Shown piece after piece: positions 52,168 through 60,898 of a stretch of DNA of 64,000 bases. Position numbers and translations under genes: made by a program. The notes under the pieces were generated by a model that did no database searches, had not been told where the DNA came from, and saw only the letters and a program-made list of their open reading frames with translations. The DNA is from an uncultured Verrucomicrobia subdivision 3 bacterium (GTDB taxonomy: Bacteria; Verrucomicrobiota; Verrucomicrobiae; Limisphaerales; UBA11358): NCBI GenBank assembly GCA_903847285.1, contig CAINDH010000016.1:1-64000 (forward strand). Direction: 5' to 3'. Each line of letters starts with the position of its first letter. Position 1 is the first letter of the stretch.

Positions 52168-54681
52168 ATGCCGGTCGAACGCACAGAAAAATTTGCAGCT
52201 ACCGCCGCCAACCGCGCGGTGGACGGATGCTTCCATTGCGGCGAGCCTTGCGCAGGCAGCGCCGCCGTGATCGAGGGGAAAAACTTCTGCTGTTTCGGTT
52301 GCCAGACCGTGTTCAGCCTGCTGCGTGAAAACGGGCTGGAACAATTTTACCAGCTTCAGTCCGCGCCCGGCACGCGCATCCGTAATGCTGTGGCGAAAAC
52401 CAGATGGGCGTTCCTCGATGACCCGGCGGTAGCGGAGCAACTGCTTGATTTCGCCGACCAAAAAAGGGCGAAAGTCACGTTGCATCTGCCCGCGATTCAT
52501 TGCGTCGCGTGCGTGTGGCTGCTTGAAAATCTTTTCAAACTGCATCCCGGCGTCGGTAAGGTGTTGGTCAATTTTTCTCGCCGTGAAGCCGCCATCACCT
52601 TCGCGCCAGATACGATAAAATTCAGCGAGCTTGCTACACTGCTCGCATCTATCGGATACGAACCGCTGCTCACACTTGGTGAAACGGACAAGCCAAAGAA
52701 CTCCCCGCTCGCAAAAAAAACGTGGCTCCAAATCGGTATCGCCGCGTTCGGCTTCGGCAACATCATGCTCATGGCGCTGCCGTTTTACTTCGGCCTCGGC
52801 TCCTTCAACGGCCCGTGGTTCAAGCTGCTCGCCGGTTGGCTGAGCCTTGCGCTGACGCTGCCGGTCGTTACGTTTAGCGCGGCGGATTTCTGGCGCGCGG
52901 CCTGGTTCGGCTGGCGGCAGCGCGCCCTCACGCTGGAGGTTCCCATCGTCATCGGCCTCGCGGCCATTTATCTAACGAGTGTTTGGGAGGTGATCTCCCA
53001 ACGCGGCCCAGGCTATTGCGATTCGCTGTGCGGGCTTATCTTCTTCTTGCTTTGTGGACGGTTGTTTCAGAAAAGAACCTACGATCGCCTCACGTTCGAT
53101 CGCGATTACAAAGGCTTTTTTCCGTTATCTGTCGTCCGTAAAACTTTTTCCGGGGAGGAAACCGTGGCCATCTCACGCTTGCAGGTCGGCGACAAAATTA
53201 TTCTCCGGAACGGCGAATTGTTGCCCGCCGATGCGAAGCTCGTTTATGGAGAGGCTTGCCTGGATTACAGCTTTGTCACTGGCGAATCCGAGCCGGTTGC
53301 GTGTATGACTGGTGCGCCTCTTTACGCCGGCGGGCGGCAGGTCGGCGGCGCAATTGAAGTCGAGACGGTGAAACCAGTTGCGCAAAGTTATCTCGCGACG
53401 CTCTGGAACAATGAAGCCTTCCGAAAGGATCGCGACCATGACCGCGACTCGCTGACGAATCGCTACAGCCGCCGTTTCACAAAACTTGTCATCGGCGTGG
53501 CCTTGGCGGCGGGGGCTTTCTGGATGTTCAGCGATGCCAGCGTGGCATTGAAAGCGTTCACCTCCGTCCTGATTGTGGCGTGTCCGTGCGCGCTGGCACT
53601 GGCGGCGCCACTCACGCACGGCACCGCACAAAGGATTTTGGCGCGGCAGAATATTTTCCTGAAGAACGCTCTGGTTATCGAACGCATGGCGGACGTCGAT
53701 ACCATCGTGCTCGACAAGACCGGCACACTCACGGTGGCCGATGCGCGCGGCATCGAATTTGTCGCCACCAAACCACTCACCGTCAAAGAATCAGCGTTAA
53801 TCAGTTCACTTGCCCGCCATTCCACGCATCCAAATTCTGTTCGCATCGCCCGTTCGCTGGGCGCGGAATCTTTGCCCGTCACAAACTTCACGGAAACGCT
53901 TGGTTGTGGAGTGCAGGGCGAGGTGGCAGGCCGCAAGCTTCGTCTAGGTTCACAGGCATGGGTTGTGGGCGGAACGGCCAATAGTGGTGCTCTCAGTTCA
54001 GTTTTCGTTTCAATGGATGGCAGTGTTCGCGGTGCTTTTACGCTCGAGAACTCTCTCCGTCCGGAAGTGGAAAAACTCATCAGCCAACTGGGCGACACAT
54101 CTGAACTCGTTTTGTTGAGCGGCGATAACGAGCGCGAAGCACTCCGGTTTAAAAAGCTTTTTGGAGATCGCGCTGTTTTGAAATTCCACCAAAGTCCGGC
54201 GGATAAACTGAACTTCGTCCGCGAACTTCAGGCGCGCGGGAGCAAGGTGATGATGGTGGGCGACGGCCTTAATGACGCGGGCGCATTGAAGCAGGCGGAT
54301 GTCGGCGTTGCGGTCGTGGAGCGAGTCGGCATTTTTTCTCCCGCGAGCGATGTGATTTTGGATGCCGCAGAATTGCCACGGCTGGCAGTGGTTTTGGAGT
54401 TTTCACGGCACGCAGCACGGGTGGTGCGCGCGGGCTTTTTCATCTCCGCGCTCTATAACATTGTTGGCGTTAGCATCGCCGCGGCGGGGCTGTTGCAGCC
54501 GATGGTCTGCGCGATTCTCATGCCCATCAGCTCGGCAACGGTGGTCCTGTTCGCCTGCGGCACGACGGCTTGGCTGGGACGCAAGTTGCAGGTTGAGAAG
54601 TTGCAGGTCGCAAGTTCTCCGCGTCCTAGCGTTCGACCTTCGACCTTCGACTTTCAACGCCTAACCAAGGAAGCCGCATGA
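52168..54681 (+). CDS. ccoI: Heavy-metal P-type ATPase, CcoI/FixI type
   Basis: About 837 residues from the ATG at 52168. A cysteine-rich N-terminal metal domain (CFHCGEPC at 21-28, CCFGC at 41-45) is followed by an HMA domain with CVAC at 112-115. Eight helices are expected, with the copper site Cys-Pro-Cys at 472-474 (VACPCALALAAP), the actuator loop TGESEP, phosphorylated Asp516 in DKTGTLT and MVGDGLNDAGAL. It exports copper to the periplasm for assembly of the cbb3 oxidase. The last 30 or so residues come from a repetitive DNA tail (see 54583). The stop overlaps ccoS by ATGA. Confidence 0.93.
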   Translation: MPVERTEKFAATAANRAVDGCFHCGEPCAGSAAVIEGKNFCCFGCQTVFSLLRENGLEQFYQLQSAPGTRIRNAVAKTRWAFLDDPAVAEQLLDFADQKRAKVTLHLPAIHCVACVWLLENLFKLHPGVGKVLVNFSRREAAITFAPDTIKFSELATLLASIGYEPLLTLGETDKPKNSPLAKKTWLQIGIAAFGFGNIMLMALPFYFGLGSFNGPWFKLLAGWLSLALTLPVVTFSAADFWRAAWFGWRQRALTLEVPIVIGLAAIYLTSVWEVISQRGPGYCDSLCGLIFFLLCGRLFQKRTYDRLTFDRDYKGFFPLSVVRKTFSGEETVAISRLQVGDKIILRNGELLPADAKLVYGEACLDYSFVTGESEPVACMTGAPLYAGGRQVGGAIEVETVKPVAQSYLATLWNNEAFRKDRDHDRDSLTNRYSRRFTKLVIGVALAAGAFWMFSDASVALKAFTSVLIVACPCALALAAPLTHGTAQRILARQNIFLKNALVIERMADVDTIVLDKTGTLTVADARGIEFVATKPLTVKESALISSLARHSTHPNSVRIARSLGAESLPVTNFTETLGCGVQGEVAGRKLRLGSQAWVVGGTANSGALSSVFVSMDGSVRGAFTLENSLRPEVEKLISQLGDTSELVLLSGDNEREALRFKKLFGDRAVLKFHQSPADKLNFVRELQARGSKVMMVGDGLNDAGALKQADVGVAVVERVGIFSPASDVILDAAELPRLAVVLEFSRHAARVVRAGFFISALYNIVGVSIAAAGLLQPMVCAILMPISSATVVLFACGTTAWLGRKLQVEKLQVASSPRPSVRPSTFDFQRLTKEAA
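54583..54656 (+). repeat. Short-period repeats forming the 3-prime end of ccoI
   Basis: Direct repeats of AAGTTGCAGGT at 54583 and 54598 (15-base period) and a run of TTCGACC/TTCGACT units at 54631-54650. They encode KLQVEKLQVASSPRPSVRP at the C-terminus of CcoI, a segment without counterpart in the usual ATPase C-terminus. The composition resembles intergenic repeat DNA that became coding. Confidence 0.5.
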
Positions 54682-54905
54682 GCGTGGTCATCATTCTTAT
54701 TCTTGCGGGCCTCACGGTTGGTTTGATTTTTGTCGGTGCGTTCGTGTGGGCAGTGCGCGGCGGGCAATACGAGGACACGTTGACGCCAGCGATGCGTGTG
54801 TTGCTCGATGACGCGGCCATCCAGAAAAATCTACCGCAAGCCGGAACTAATGCTGCTCCGTGTCCGGCTAAAGACGAGACTGCTCCGGGGCGGCAAAAAA
54901 ACTGA
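54678..54905 (+). CDS. ccoS: cbb3 oxidase maturation protein CcoS
   Basis: A 75-residue protein with one N-terminal helix (VVIILILAGLTVGLIFVGAF) followed by WAVRGGQYEDTLTPAMRVL, the hallmark of CcoS, which is needed for cofactor insertion into the cbb3 oxidase. It is coupled to ccoI by ATGA, the usual arrangement. Confidence 0.9.
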   Translation: MSVVIILILAGLTVGLIFVGAFVWAVRGGQYEDTLTPAMRVLLDDAAIQKNLPQAGTNAAPCPAKDETAPGRQKN

Positions 54906-54912
54906 AACAAAA

Positions 54913-55815
54913 ATGAAACAACAAAACTACATCATGGCGGGCGCAATGGCGTTGGCACTCACGGCCACAACGGCATTGGCCGCCGACCAAAAAAACGAAA
55001 GTTGGCTGGATAACACCATCTCGCCGGTGGCGAACCCGATTTTTTTCGAGGATGCCAAGATCAACAGCGAGATTCATCCGATTTATATGTGGCACAAGCT
55101 GCCTTCCACTTTTGACTACGCCGGCGGCACGGTTCCGCTGGGTGGTCAGGTGCAGGTCATCGCGGTGCAGGCGCGTTACGCGATCAATGACCGTCTCGCC
55201 ATCATTGCGACTAAGGATGGCTATGTGCAGTTTCAGCCGGATCACACGTTGGGTGGCAACTACGGTTGGGCGGATATCGCTGCGGGTGTGAAATACGCGC
55301 TCATCAAAAATGAAGACGCGCAATTCATCCTCACGCCCGGAGTGAAGGTGACGATTCCCACCGGCAACCGTTCGGTGCTGCAAGGCCACGGTGCGGGTGA
55401 AGAAGATATCTTTGTCTCGGCAGAAAAAGGTTTCGGAAAGTTTCACATCCTCGGCAGCCTCGGTGTTCGCATTCCGAACAACTTTGCGGCGGACACGGCG
55501 CAAGCGCATTACAGCCTGCAACTAGATTACTACGTTCACCAATACTTCATCCCGTTCTTCACCTTGAACGGTTACACGGTCTTGAGCGAGGGCAGTCACA
55601 ACGTGCTGGGTGTTCCGCTCCAGACTGAAATGTATGACCTCATCAACGCGGGTAGCACGGCGGCAGGTGGACGCACGATGCTCACAGCGGGCGGTGGTTT
55701 CCGCACTCGCCTCTTGAAGAACCTTGATGTCGGTGCGGCGTATGAGGCCGGCATCGTTGATCCCGTCGGCATTTTTGAGGGACGTGTGACGGTGGACATG
55801 GTGTTCCGCTTCTGA
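54913..55815 (+). CDS. Outer-membrane beta-barrel protein in the cbb3 cluster
   Basis: A 300-residue exported protein (signal peptide MKQQNYIMAGAMALALTATT, cleaved near ALAA). The mature part alternates polar and hydrophobic residues in short strands (RYAINDRLAIIATKDGYVQF, GWADIAAGVKYALIKN, VTVDMVFRF) and ends in an aromatic residue, typical of outer-membrane barrels. It is 7 bases after ccoS, so it is co-transcribed with oxidase assembly genes. A porin role in metal or nutrient uptake is a guess. No family name is assigned. Confidence 0.72.
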   Translation: MKQQNYIMAGAMALALTATTALAADQKNESWLDNTISPVANPIFFEDAKINSEIHPIYMWHKLPSTFDYAGGTVPLGGQVQVIAVQARYAINDRLAIIATKDGYVQFQPDHTLGGNYGWADIAAGVKYALIKNEDAQFILTPGVKVTIPTGNRSVLQGHGAGEEDIFVSAEKGFGKFHILGSLGVRIPNNFAADTAQAHYSLQLDYYVHQYFIPFFTLNGYTVLSEGSHNVLGVPLQTEMYDLINAGSTAAGGRTMLTAGGGFRTRLLKNLDVGAAYEAGIVDPVGIFEGRVTVDMVFRF

Positions 55816-55830
55816 AACAGAATTGATCGT

Positions 55831-55860
55831 CGGCGGCGCGGTAGAAAATCCGCGCCGCCG
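55831..55860 (+). terminator. GC-rich hairpin between the barrel gene and ccoN
   Basis: A perfect 11-base-pair stem CGGCGGCGCGG / CCGCGCCGCCG with an 8-base loop. No T run follows, so it may be a rho-assisted terminator, an RNA-processing site or a stabilising element at the end of the ccoI-ccoS-barrel transcript. Confidence 0.5.
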
Positions 55861-55900
55861 GTTAAGCGCTGGAAAATTTTTAAGAACGAATTAAAAAATT

Positions 55901-57967
55901 ATGAATATAGAAACATTCAAATATGACAATCGGATTGTGCGCGCGTTTGCGATTGCGACGATTGTCTGGGGTGTGGTGGGCATGCTGGCGGGACTCCTCG
56001 CGGCGGTGCAATTATTTTTCCCCGAAGCTAACCTTAATTTCCAGTTCATCACTTTTGGACGCATCCGTCCATTGCACACGAATGCCGTGATCTTCGCCTT
56101 CATCGGCAACGGGATGTTCATGGGTATTTACTATTCGCTGCAACGGTTGTGCAAGGCGCGCATGTTCAGCGATTTTTTGAGTTGGCTCAATTTCTGGGGC
56201 TGGCAAAGCATCATCGTCGCGGCGGCGGTCACGTTGCCGCTCGGTCTCACGACGAGCAAAGAATACGCGGAACTTGAATGGCCGATTGATATCGCCATCG
56301 CGCTCATCTGGGTGGTGTTCGCGGTGAATCTTTTCGGCACGATCATCAAACGCCGCGAGAAACACATGTATGTCGCGATCTGGTTTTACATCGCCACTGC
56401 CATCACGATTGCTGTGCTGCACATCGTCAACTCGATGGAAATGCCGGCGAGTTTGTTCAAGAGTTACTCGATGTATGCGGGCGTGCAAGATGCGCTCGTG
56501 CAATGGTGGTATGGTCACAACGCAGTCGCGTTTTTCCTCACCACGCCGTATCTCGGCTTGATGTATTATTTTCTGCCGAAAGCCGCCGGTCGTCCGGTGT
56601 TTTCGTATCGCCTTTCCATCATCCATTTTTGGGCGCTGGTGTTTCTCTACATCTGGGCGGGGCCGCATCATTTGCTCTACACTGCACTGCCGGATTGGGC
56701 GCAATCGTTAGGCGTGGTTTTCTCGTTGATGCTCATCGCGCCGAGTTGGGGCGGCATGTTGAACGGCTTGCTCACGTTGCGCGGCGCTTGGGATAAAGTG
56801 CGCGTTGATCCCGTTCTGAAATTCATGGTGGCCGCCGTCACCGCTTACGGCATGAGCACGCTCGAAGGCCCGCTGATGTCCATCAAAGCCGTCAACGGTC
56901 TGACGCATTACACCGATTGGGTGGTGGCGCACGTTCACGCCGGCGCGCTGGGCTGGAATGGTTTTCTCACGTTCTCCATGCTCTATTTTCTGTTTCCGCG
57001 TCTCTACAAAACCCAGCTCTGGTCCACGAAGCTGGCGAACTACCATTTCTGGATCGGCATGTTGGGCATCGTGTTTTACTGCATCCCGATTTACGTCGCC
57101 GGTTTGACGGAAGGGTTGATGTGGAAGCAATTCAACAAAGACGGCTTCCTACAATACCCGAACTTCCTGGAGACGATTGTGCAAGTCGTTCCCATGTTCA
57201 AGCTGCGTGCCGTCGGTGGCACGCTCTACCTCGTGGGTGTGTTCATGATGATTTACAACCTCTACAAGACGGCAAAGAGCGGTCAATTCGAGCCGGACAC
57301 CGAAGCGCAAGCGGCGCCGATTGCAAAGACGGTTTCGACCGCGAACGGTGCGTTCCACCGGATGCTCGAAGGCAAGCCCATGATCTTTACCGTGCTGGCT
57401 TTGGTGTCGGTGCTCATCGGTGGCTTGGTGGAAGTCATCCCGATGTATCTCATCAAACAAAATGTCCCGACCATCGCCAGCGTGAAACCTTACTCGCCCC
57501 TCGAAGTGCTCGGACGCGACCTCTACATCCGCGAAGGTTGCCTTGGCTGTCATTCGCAAATGATCCGTCCGTTCCTCTGGGGTTCCGAGCGCAAAGGCCC
57601 CGACCTCGCCCGCGAAGGCGGGAAGTATCCCGACGCCTGGCATTACAATCATATGGACGATCCGCGTTCCACCTCGCCTGGTTCCATCATGCCGCGTTAC
57701 TCGTGGTTGTTGACCCAGAAACTCGACACCGCTTGCTTGCCCGCGCGTTTGAATGCCTTGCGCAAAGTGGGGGTGCCGTATCCGGCCGGTTACGAAAATG
57801 GTCCTGCGCAAAAAGACCTCGAAGCGCAATCCGCCAAGATTGTCGAAGGCTTGAAAGTGGGTTCGGTCAAAGCCGATGCCGACAAGGAAATCATTGCGTT
57901 GATCGCCTACTTGCAACGCCTCGGCAAGGACATCAAAGCCGCGCCTGTCAACACCGCCACCAAATAA
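55901..57967 (+). CDS. ccoNO: Fused cbb3 cytochrome c oxidase subunits I and II (CcoN-CcoO)
   Basis: A 688-residue fusion. Residues 1-465 are CcoN, the heme-copper catalytic subunit: helices with ligand histidines in RPLHTNAVIF, WYGHNAVAFF, WAGPHHLLYTALPDW, THYTDWVVAHVHAG. Residues about 490-688 are CcoO: one helix, then the c-type heme site CLGCH at 547-551 with Met in SIMPRYSW as likely axial ligand. In most bacteria N and O are separate genes, while some PVC and other phyla have this fusion. It reduces oxygen with high affinity at the end of the respiratory chain. ccoQ and ccoP follow. Confidence 0.93.
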   Translation: MNIETFKYDNRIVRAFAIATIVWGVVGMLAGLLAAVQLFFPEANLNFQFITFGRIRPLHTNAVIFAFIGNGMFMGIYYSLQRLCKARMFSDFLSWLNFWGWQSIIVAAAVTLPLGLTTSKEYAELEWPIDIAIALIWVVFAVNLFGTIIKRREKHMYVAIWFYIATAITIAVLHIVNSMEMPASLFKSYSMYAGVQDALVQWWYGHNAVAFFLTTPYLGLMYYFLPKAAGRPVFSYRLSIIHFWALVFLYIWAGPHHLLYTALPDWAQSLGVVFSLMLIAPSWGGMLNGLLTLRGAWDKVRVDPVLKFMVAAVTAYGMSTLEGPLMSIKAVNGLTHYTDWVVAHVHAGALGWNGFLTFSMLYFLFPRLYKTQLWSTKLANYHFWIGMLGIVFYCIPIYVAGLTEGLMWKQFNKDGFLQYPNFLETIVQVVPMFKLRAVGGTLYLVGVFMMIYNLYKTAKSGQFEPDTEAQAAPIAKTVSTANGAFHRMLEGKPMIFTVLALVSVLIGGLVEVIPMYLIKQNVPTIASVKPYSPLEVLGRDLYIREGCLGCHSQMIRPFLWGSERKGPDLAREGGKYPDAWHYNHMDDPRSTSPGSIMPRYSWLLTQKLDTACLPARLNALRKVGVPYPAGYENGPAQKDLEAQSAKIVEGLKVGSVKADADKEIIALIAYLQRLGKDIKAAPVNTATK

Positions 57968-57979
57968 CTAAAGCCGATT

Positions 57980-58180
57980 ATGTTTAAAAATATTCTCCAC
58001 AGCATGGCTGACATCAGCATTTATGGAATCATCTCCATCTGCATCTTCTTTAGCTTTTTTACCGGGATGCTCATCTGGGCTTTCCTACTGAAAAAAACCT
58101 ATCTGCATCACATGAGCGAAGTGCCGCTGAACAGCGGCGAGAAAAATTCAACCGACAACCTTAACGCTGAAAAAATATGA
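57980..58180 (+). CDS. ccoQ: Small cbb3 oxidase subunit (CcoQ-like)
   Basis: A 66-residue protein with a single helix (ISIYGIISICIFFSFFTGML) followed by a polar tail, in the position and size of CcoQ, which stabilises the oxidase. Identity rests mainly on context, since CcoQ is poorly conserved. Its stop overlaps the ccoP start (ATGA). Confidence 0.7.
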   Translation: MFKNILHSMADISIYGIISICIFFSFFTGMLIWAFLLKKTYLHHMSEVPLNSGEKNSTDNLNAEKI

Positions 58181-58770
58181 GCAACGATCCCAAAGAACCT
58201 TTGCTGCTCGATCACGAATACGACGGCATCCAAGAACTCGACAATAAACTCCCGCGTTGGTGGGTGTGGTTGTTTTACTTCACCATCATCTTTGCGGCGT
58301 TTTACCTGCTGTATTACCACGTCCTCGGCGCTGGTCAATTGCAAGCCGCCGAATACACCGCGGAGATGAAGCAAGGCGAAGCGGTTAAAGCCGCCGCCAT
58401 GGGCAAATTCGAATCCGGCATGACCACGCTCACGCCTTCAACGGATGCGGTGGTGCTTGCTCAAGGCCAATCCGTTTACACCAAGTTCTGCGCGCCGTGT
58501 CATCGCGTGGATGGCGGCGGGCTCGTCGGCCCCAACCTCACCGACGATTATTGGATCAACGGTTCTACCTACGCCAGTTCCATCAAAGTCATCTGGGACG
58601 GCGTGCCGGCGAAAGGTATGATTACTTGGAAAGCTGTTTTGAAACCGGACGAAATACAAGCCGTTGCCAGTTACCTCTACACCTTGCGCGGCACCAAACT
58701 CGCCACGCCCGGCAAGCTGCCGGAAAATCAGCAGCCTGCCAAACCGGCTAACGCGAGCACATTTGAGTGA
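58177..58770 (+). CDS. ccoP: cbb3 oxidase subunit III with one heme c (CcoP-like)
   Basis: A 197-residue membrane-anchored cytochrome c. The FixP_N-type start (LLDHEYDGIQELDNKLPRWW) and a helix at 29-49 are followed by a single heme site CAPCH at 105-109 and Met in GMITWK as probable ligand. Canonical CcoP has two heme c groups and about 300 residues. Only one heme domain is present here, so the electron path into the oxidase is shorter. A strong terminator follows. Confidence 0.88.
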   Translation: MSNDPKEPLLLDHEYDGIQELDNKLPRWWVWLFYFTIIFAAFYLLYYHVLGAGQLQAAEYTAEMKQGEAVKAAAMGKFESGMTTLTPSTDAVVLAQGQSVYTKFCAPCHRVDGGGLVGPNLTDDYWINGSTYASSIKVIWDGVPAKGMITWKAVLKPDEIQAVASYLYTLRGTKLATPGKLPENQQPAKPANASTFE

Positions 58771-58787
58771 TTGTATGAAGAACTTCC

Positions 58788-58844
58788 GCCTCACCCTGAC
58801 CCTTGTCGCATGCATGGCCGGGGGCAGGGTGGGGCTTTTCTTTT
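58788..58844 (+). terminator. Intrinsic terminator between ccoP and ccoG
   Basis: A 15-position stem with one wobble pair and one mismatch: left arm GCCTCACCCTGACCC (58788-58802), right arm GGGGCAGGGTGGGGC (58821-58835), then TTTTCTTTT. It closes the ccoNO-ccoQ-ccoP transcript, so ccoG and ccoH are probably expressed from read-through or their own promoter. Confidence 0.7.
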
Positions 58845-58870
58845 CACCGGTTTAGCTCCCCACCAATTCC

Positions 58871-60340
58871 ATGAGCGAAGCCCAAAAAATGCCGGACAAA
58901 AAAGGAGGGGTTGAAGCCAAAAACTCAGTGAAGCCCGTGGACTGGACGAACTTTCGCGATCACATCGCCACCGCCGACCGAGAGGGTCGTCGCCAATGGG
59001 TTTATCCTCGCCAAGTCGGCGGGCGTTTCTATCGCTGGCGCACTTGGTTCAGCTGGCTGTTACTCGCCATCATGTTTGGCGGACCGTTCGTCACCATCAA
59101 TGGCAACCCGCTACTGATGCTGAATATTCCCGAGCGCAAATTCGTCGTGCTCGGCCAGATTTTCTGGCCGCAAGACATGTTCATCTTTGCCATCACTATG
59201 CTGGTCGGGTTTGTCAGCATCATCGTTTTCACCACGGCGTTCGGTCGGCTCTGGTGCGGCTGGGCTTGCCCGCAAACTGTCATGATGGAAATGGTTTTTC
59301 GTAAAATCGAATACGTCATCGAGGGCGACGCCCACGAGCAGCGCGCGTTGAACAAAGCTCCTTGGAGCGTTGGTAAAATTGCGAAGAAAGTTTTCAAGCA
59401 CGTCGTGTTTTACGGTCTCTCGTTTCTCGTCGGCAATGTGCTCTTGAGTTATATCATCGGCTGGCCGGCGCTTTACCAGATCATCACCGATCCACCCGCG
59501 CAACACGTCACCGGACTGACGTTCATGATCGCGTTCTCGCTGTTGTTCTACGGCATCTTCGCCCGCTTTCGCGAACAAGCCTGCACGTTCATTTGCCCGT
59601 ATGGCCGGATGCAATCGCTGTTGCTCGATGAAAATTCCATCGTCGTCGCCTACGATTACACGCGTGGCGAAAATCGTGCGCCCATCAAGCGCGAACAGAA
59701 ATTCGCTGAGCGTTGGCAGACCGGGAATGGCGACTGCATCGCGTGCAACCAATGTGTTTCTGTCTGCCCTACCGGCATTGATATCCGCAACGGCACACAA
59801 ATGGAATGCGTCCACTGCACCGCCTGCATGGATGCCTGCGACCGCGTGATGACCAAGATCAACGCGCCGCGCGGCCTCATTCGCTACGCCTCGTTGAACG
59901 GCATTGAAAAGCGGGAGCCACTCCGGTTCACGCCGCGTTTGAAGGTTTATTCCGCCGTGCTGACCGTGCTCATCACGCTGCTGGCGCTGCTGATTTTCTC
60001 CCGTGCCGATGTGGAAGTTGATCTGCTTCGCGCCCCCGGCACGTTGTTTCAGCAGATGCCGGACGGCCGCTTCAGCAATCTCTATACGTTGAAAGTCGTC
60101 GATAAAACGTCGCATGACATTCCTGTGCAATTAAAACTGGAAAGTCCGGCGGGCACGTTGGAAGTCATGGGGCAGGGCAGCATCAGCGTGCCGTCTCAAA
60201 AACTTTCCGAATACTCCGTGCTCATCGAACTTGAACCGTCCGCGATGAAATCTGGCACCACGCCGCTCGTCATCGGCGTTTATGTGAACGGCAAAAAATT
60301 GCAGACCTTGAAAACGGCCTTCGTCGGCCCCCGAAACTGA
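58871..60340 (+). CDS. ccoG: cbb3 oxidase accessory protein CcoG (4Fe-4S)
   Basis: A 489-residue membrane protein with helices near residues 58-76, 100-125, 170-195 and 360-385. It has the NosR/RdxA-type motif WCGWACPQTVMMEMVFR and two ferredoxin-like clusters, CIACNQCVSVCPTGIDI and CVHCTACMDACDRVM. CcoG (RdxA/FixG) reduces copper for delivery to the oxidase. The C-terminal domain is Ig-like. CcoH begins 4 bases after its stop. Confidence 0.92.
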   Translation: MSEAQKMPDKKGGVEAKNSVKPVDWTNFRDHIATADREGRRQWVYPRQVGGRFYRWRTWFSWLLLAIMFGGPFVTINGNPLLMLNIPERKFVVLGQIFWPQDMFIFAITMLVGFVSIIVFTTAFGRLWCGWACPQTVMMEMVFRKIEYVIEGDAHEQRALNKAPWSVGKIAKKVFKHVVFYGLSFLVGNVLLSYIIGWPALYQIITDPPAQHVTGLTFMIAFSLLFYGIFARFREQACTFICPYGRMQSLLLDENSIVVAYDYTRGENRAPIKREQKFAERWQTGNGDCIACNQCVSVCPTGIDIRNGTQMECVHCTACMDACDRVMTKINAPRGLIRYASLNGIEKREPLRFTPRLKVYSAVLTVLITLLALLIFSRADVEVDLLRAPGTLFQQMPDGRFSNLYTLKVVDKTSHDIPVQLKLESPAGTLEVMGQGSISVPSQKLSEYSVLIELEPSAMKSGTTPLVIGVYVNGKKLQTLKTAFVGPRN

Positions 60341-60343
60341 TTT

Positions 60344-60793
60344 ATGAAAACCACCCGCAACCTCTGGCCGCTCGGTATCATCCTCGTGTTCGTCGTTTTC
60401 ATCAGCGGCATGGCGACCTTTGTCGTCATCGCGTGCAGCCATCGTGATTCACTGGTGAACACCAATTACTACGAACAGGAATTGCATTTCCAAAGCCAGC
60501 TCGACGGTGGCGTGCGCGCCCAAAAGGCCGGAGCTACACTGCAGTTCGATGCCGCCCAAAACCGCGTGACCATCGCCGTGCCGACGGCGCAGTTGGCACA
60601 AAAGTTTTCTGGCACCGTGGAATTGTATAATCCCATTGATCCCAAAGCCGACCGCGAATTTCTTATGGAACCGCGCGCGGATGGCACGCAAACACTGGAC
60701 GTCTCCAAACTCGCCGCTGGTTCCTGGACCGTGCGCGTCAAATGGAGCGCCGCTGGCGAAACTTATTTTCTCGAACAGAAAATCAAAATCTGA
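60344..60793 (+). CDS. ccoH: cbb3 oxidase assembly protein FixH/CcoH
   Basis: A 149-residue protein with one N-terminal helix (LGIILVFVVFISGMATFVVI) and the SLVNTNYYEQELHFQSQLD block that defines FixH/CcoH, followed by a small beta-rich domain. It interacts with CcoI/CcoN during oxidase assembly. Its position after ccoG is canonical. Confidence 0.9.
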   Translation: MKTTRNLWPLGIILVFVVFISGMATFVVIACSHRDSLVNTNYYEQELHFQSQLDGGVRAQKAGATLQFDAAQNRVTIAVPTAQLAQKFSGTVELYNPIDPKADREFLMEPRADGTQTLDVSKLAAGSWTVRVKWSAAGETYFLEQKIKI

Positions 60794-60796
60794 ATG

Positions 60797-60885
60797 AACC
60801 ACGGATCAACACAGATGCACACGGATAAAAACGGGAAGAACAATTTGCTGCCCCATGTATGTTTATCTGTGTCAATCTTTGGCTG
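60797..60885. repeat. Interspersed palindromic repeat after ccoH
   Basis: CCACGGATCAACACAGATG and ACACGGATAAA on the left are matched in inverted orientation by TTTATCTGTGT (60861-60871) on the right, with one mismatch in eleven. It fills the gap between ccoH and the SafE-like gene. It resembles dispersed repeats that I recall from other environmental genomes; copy number here is unknown. Confidence 0.45.
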
Positions 60886-60898
60886 AATAAAAAATGAA

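Noticed and set aside
56917..57987. A 356-codon plus-strand frame inside ccoNO
   Set aside because: Runs in another frame through the oxidase gene, which contains conserved heme ligands. The alternative translation has no helices or motifs.
58776..58856. A short frame beginning MKNFRLTLTLVACM after ccoP
   Set aside because: It lies across the stem and T run of the terminator and ends directly after it, so it is explained by the hairpin rather than by a peptide gene.
59111..60130. A 339-codon minus-strand frame opposite ccoG
   Set aside because: CcoG has intact iron-sulfur motifs in the sense frame; the antisense product is His/Asp/Arg-rich and featureless.
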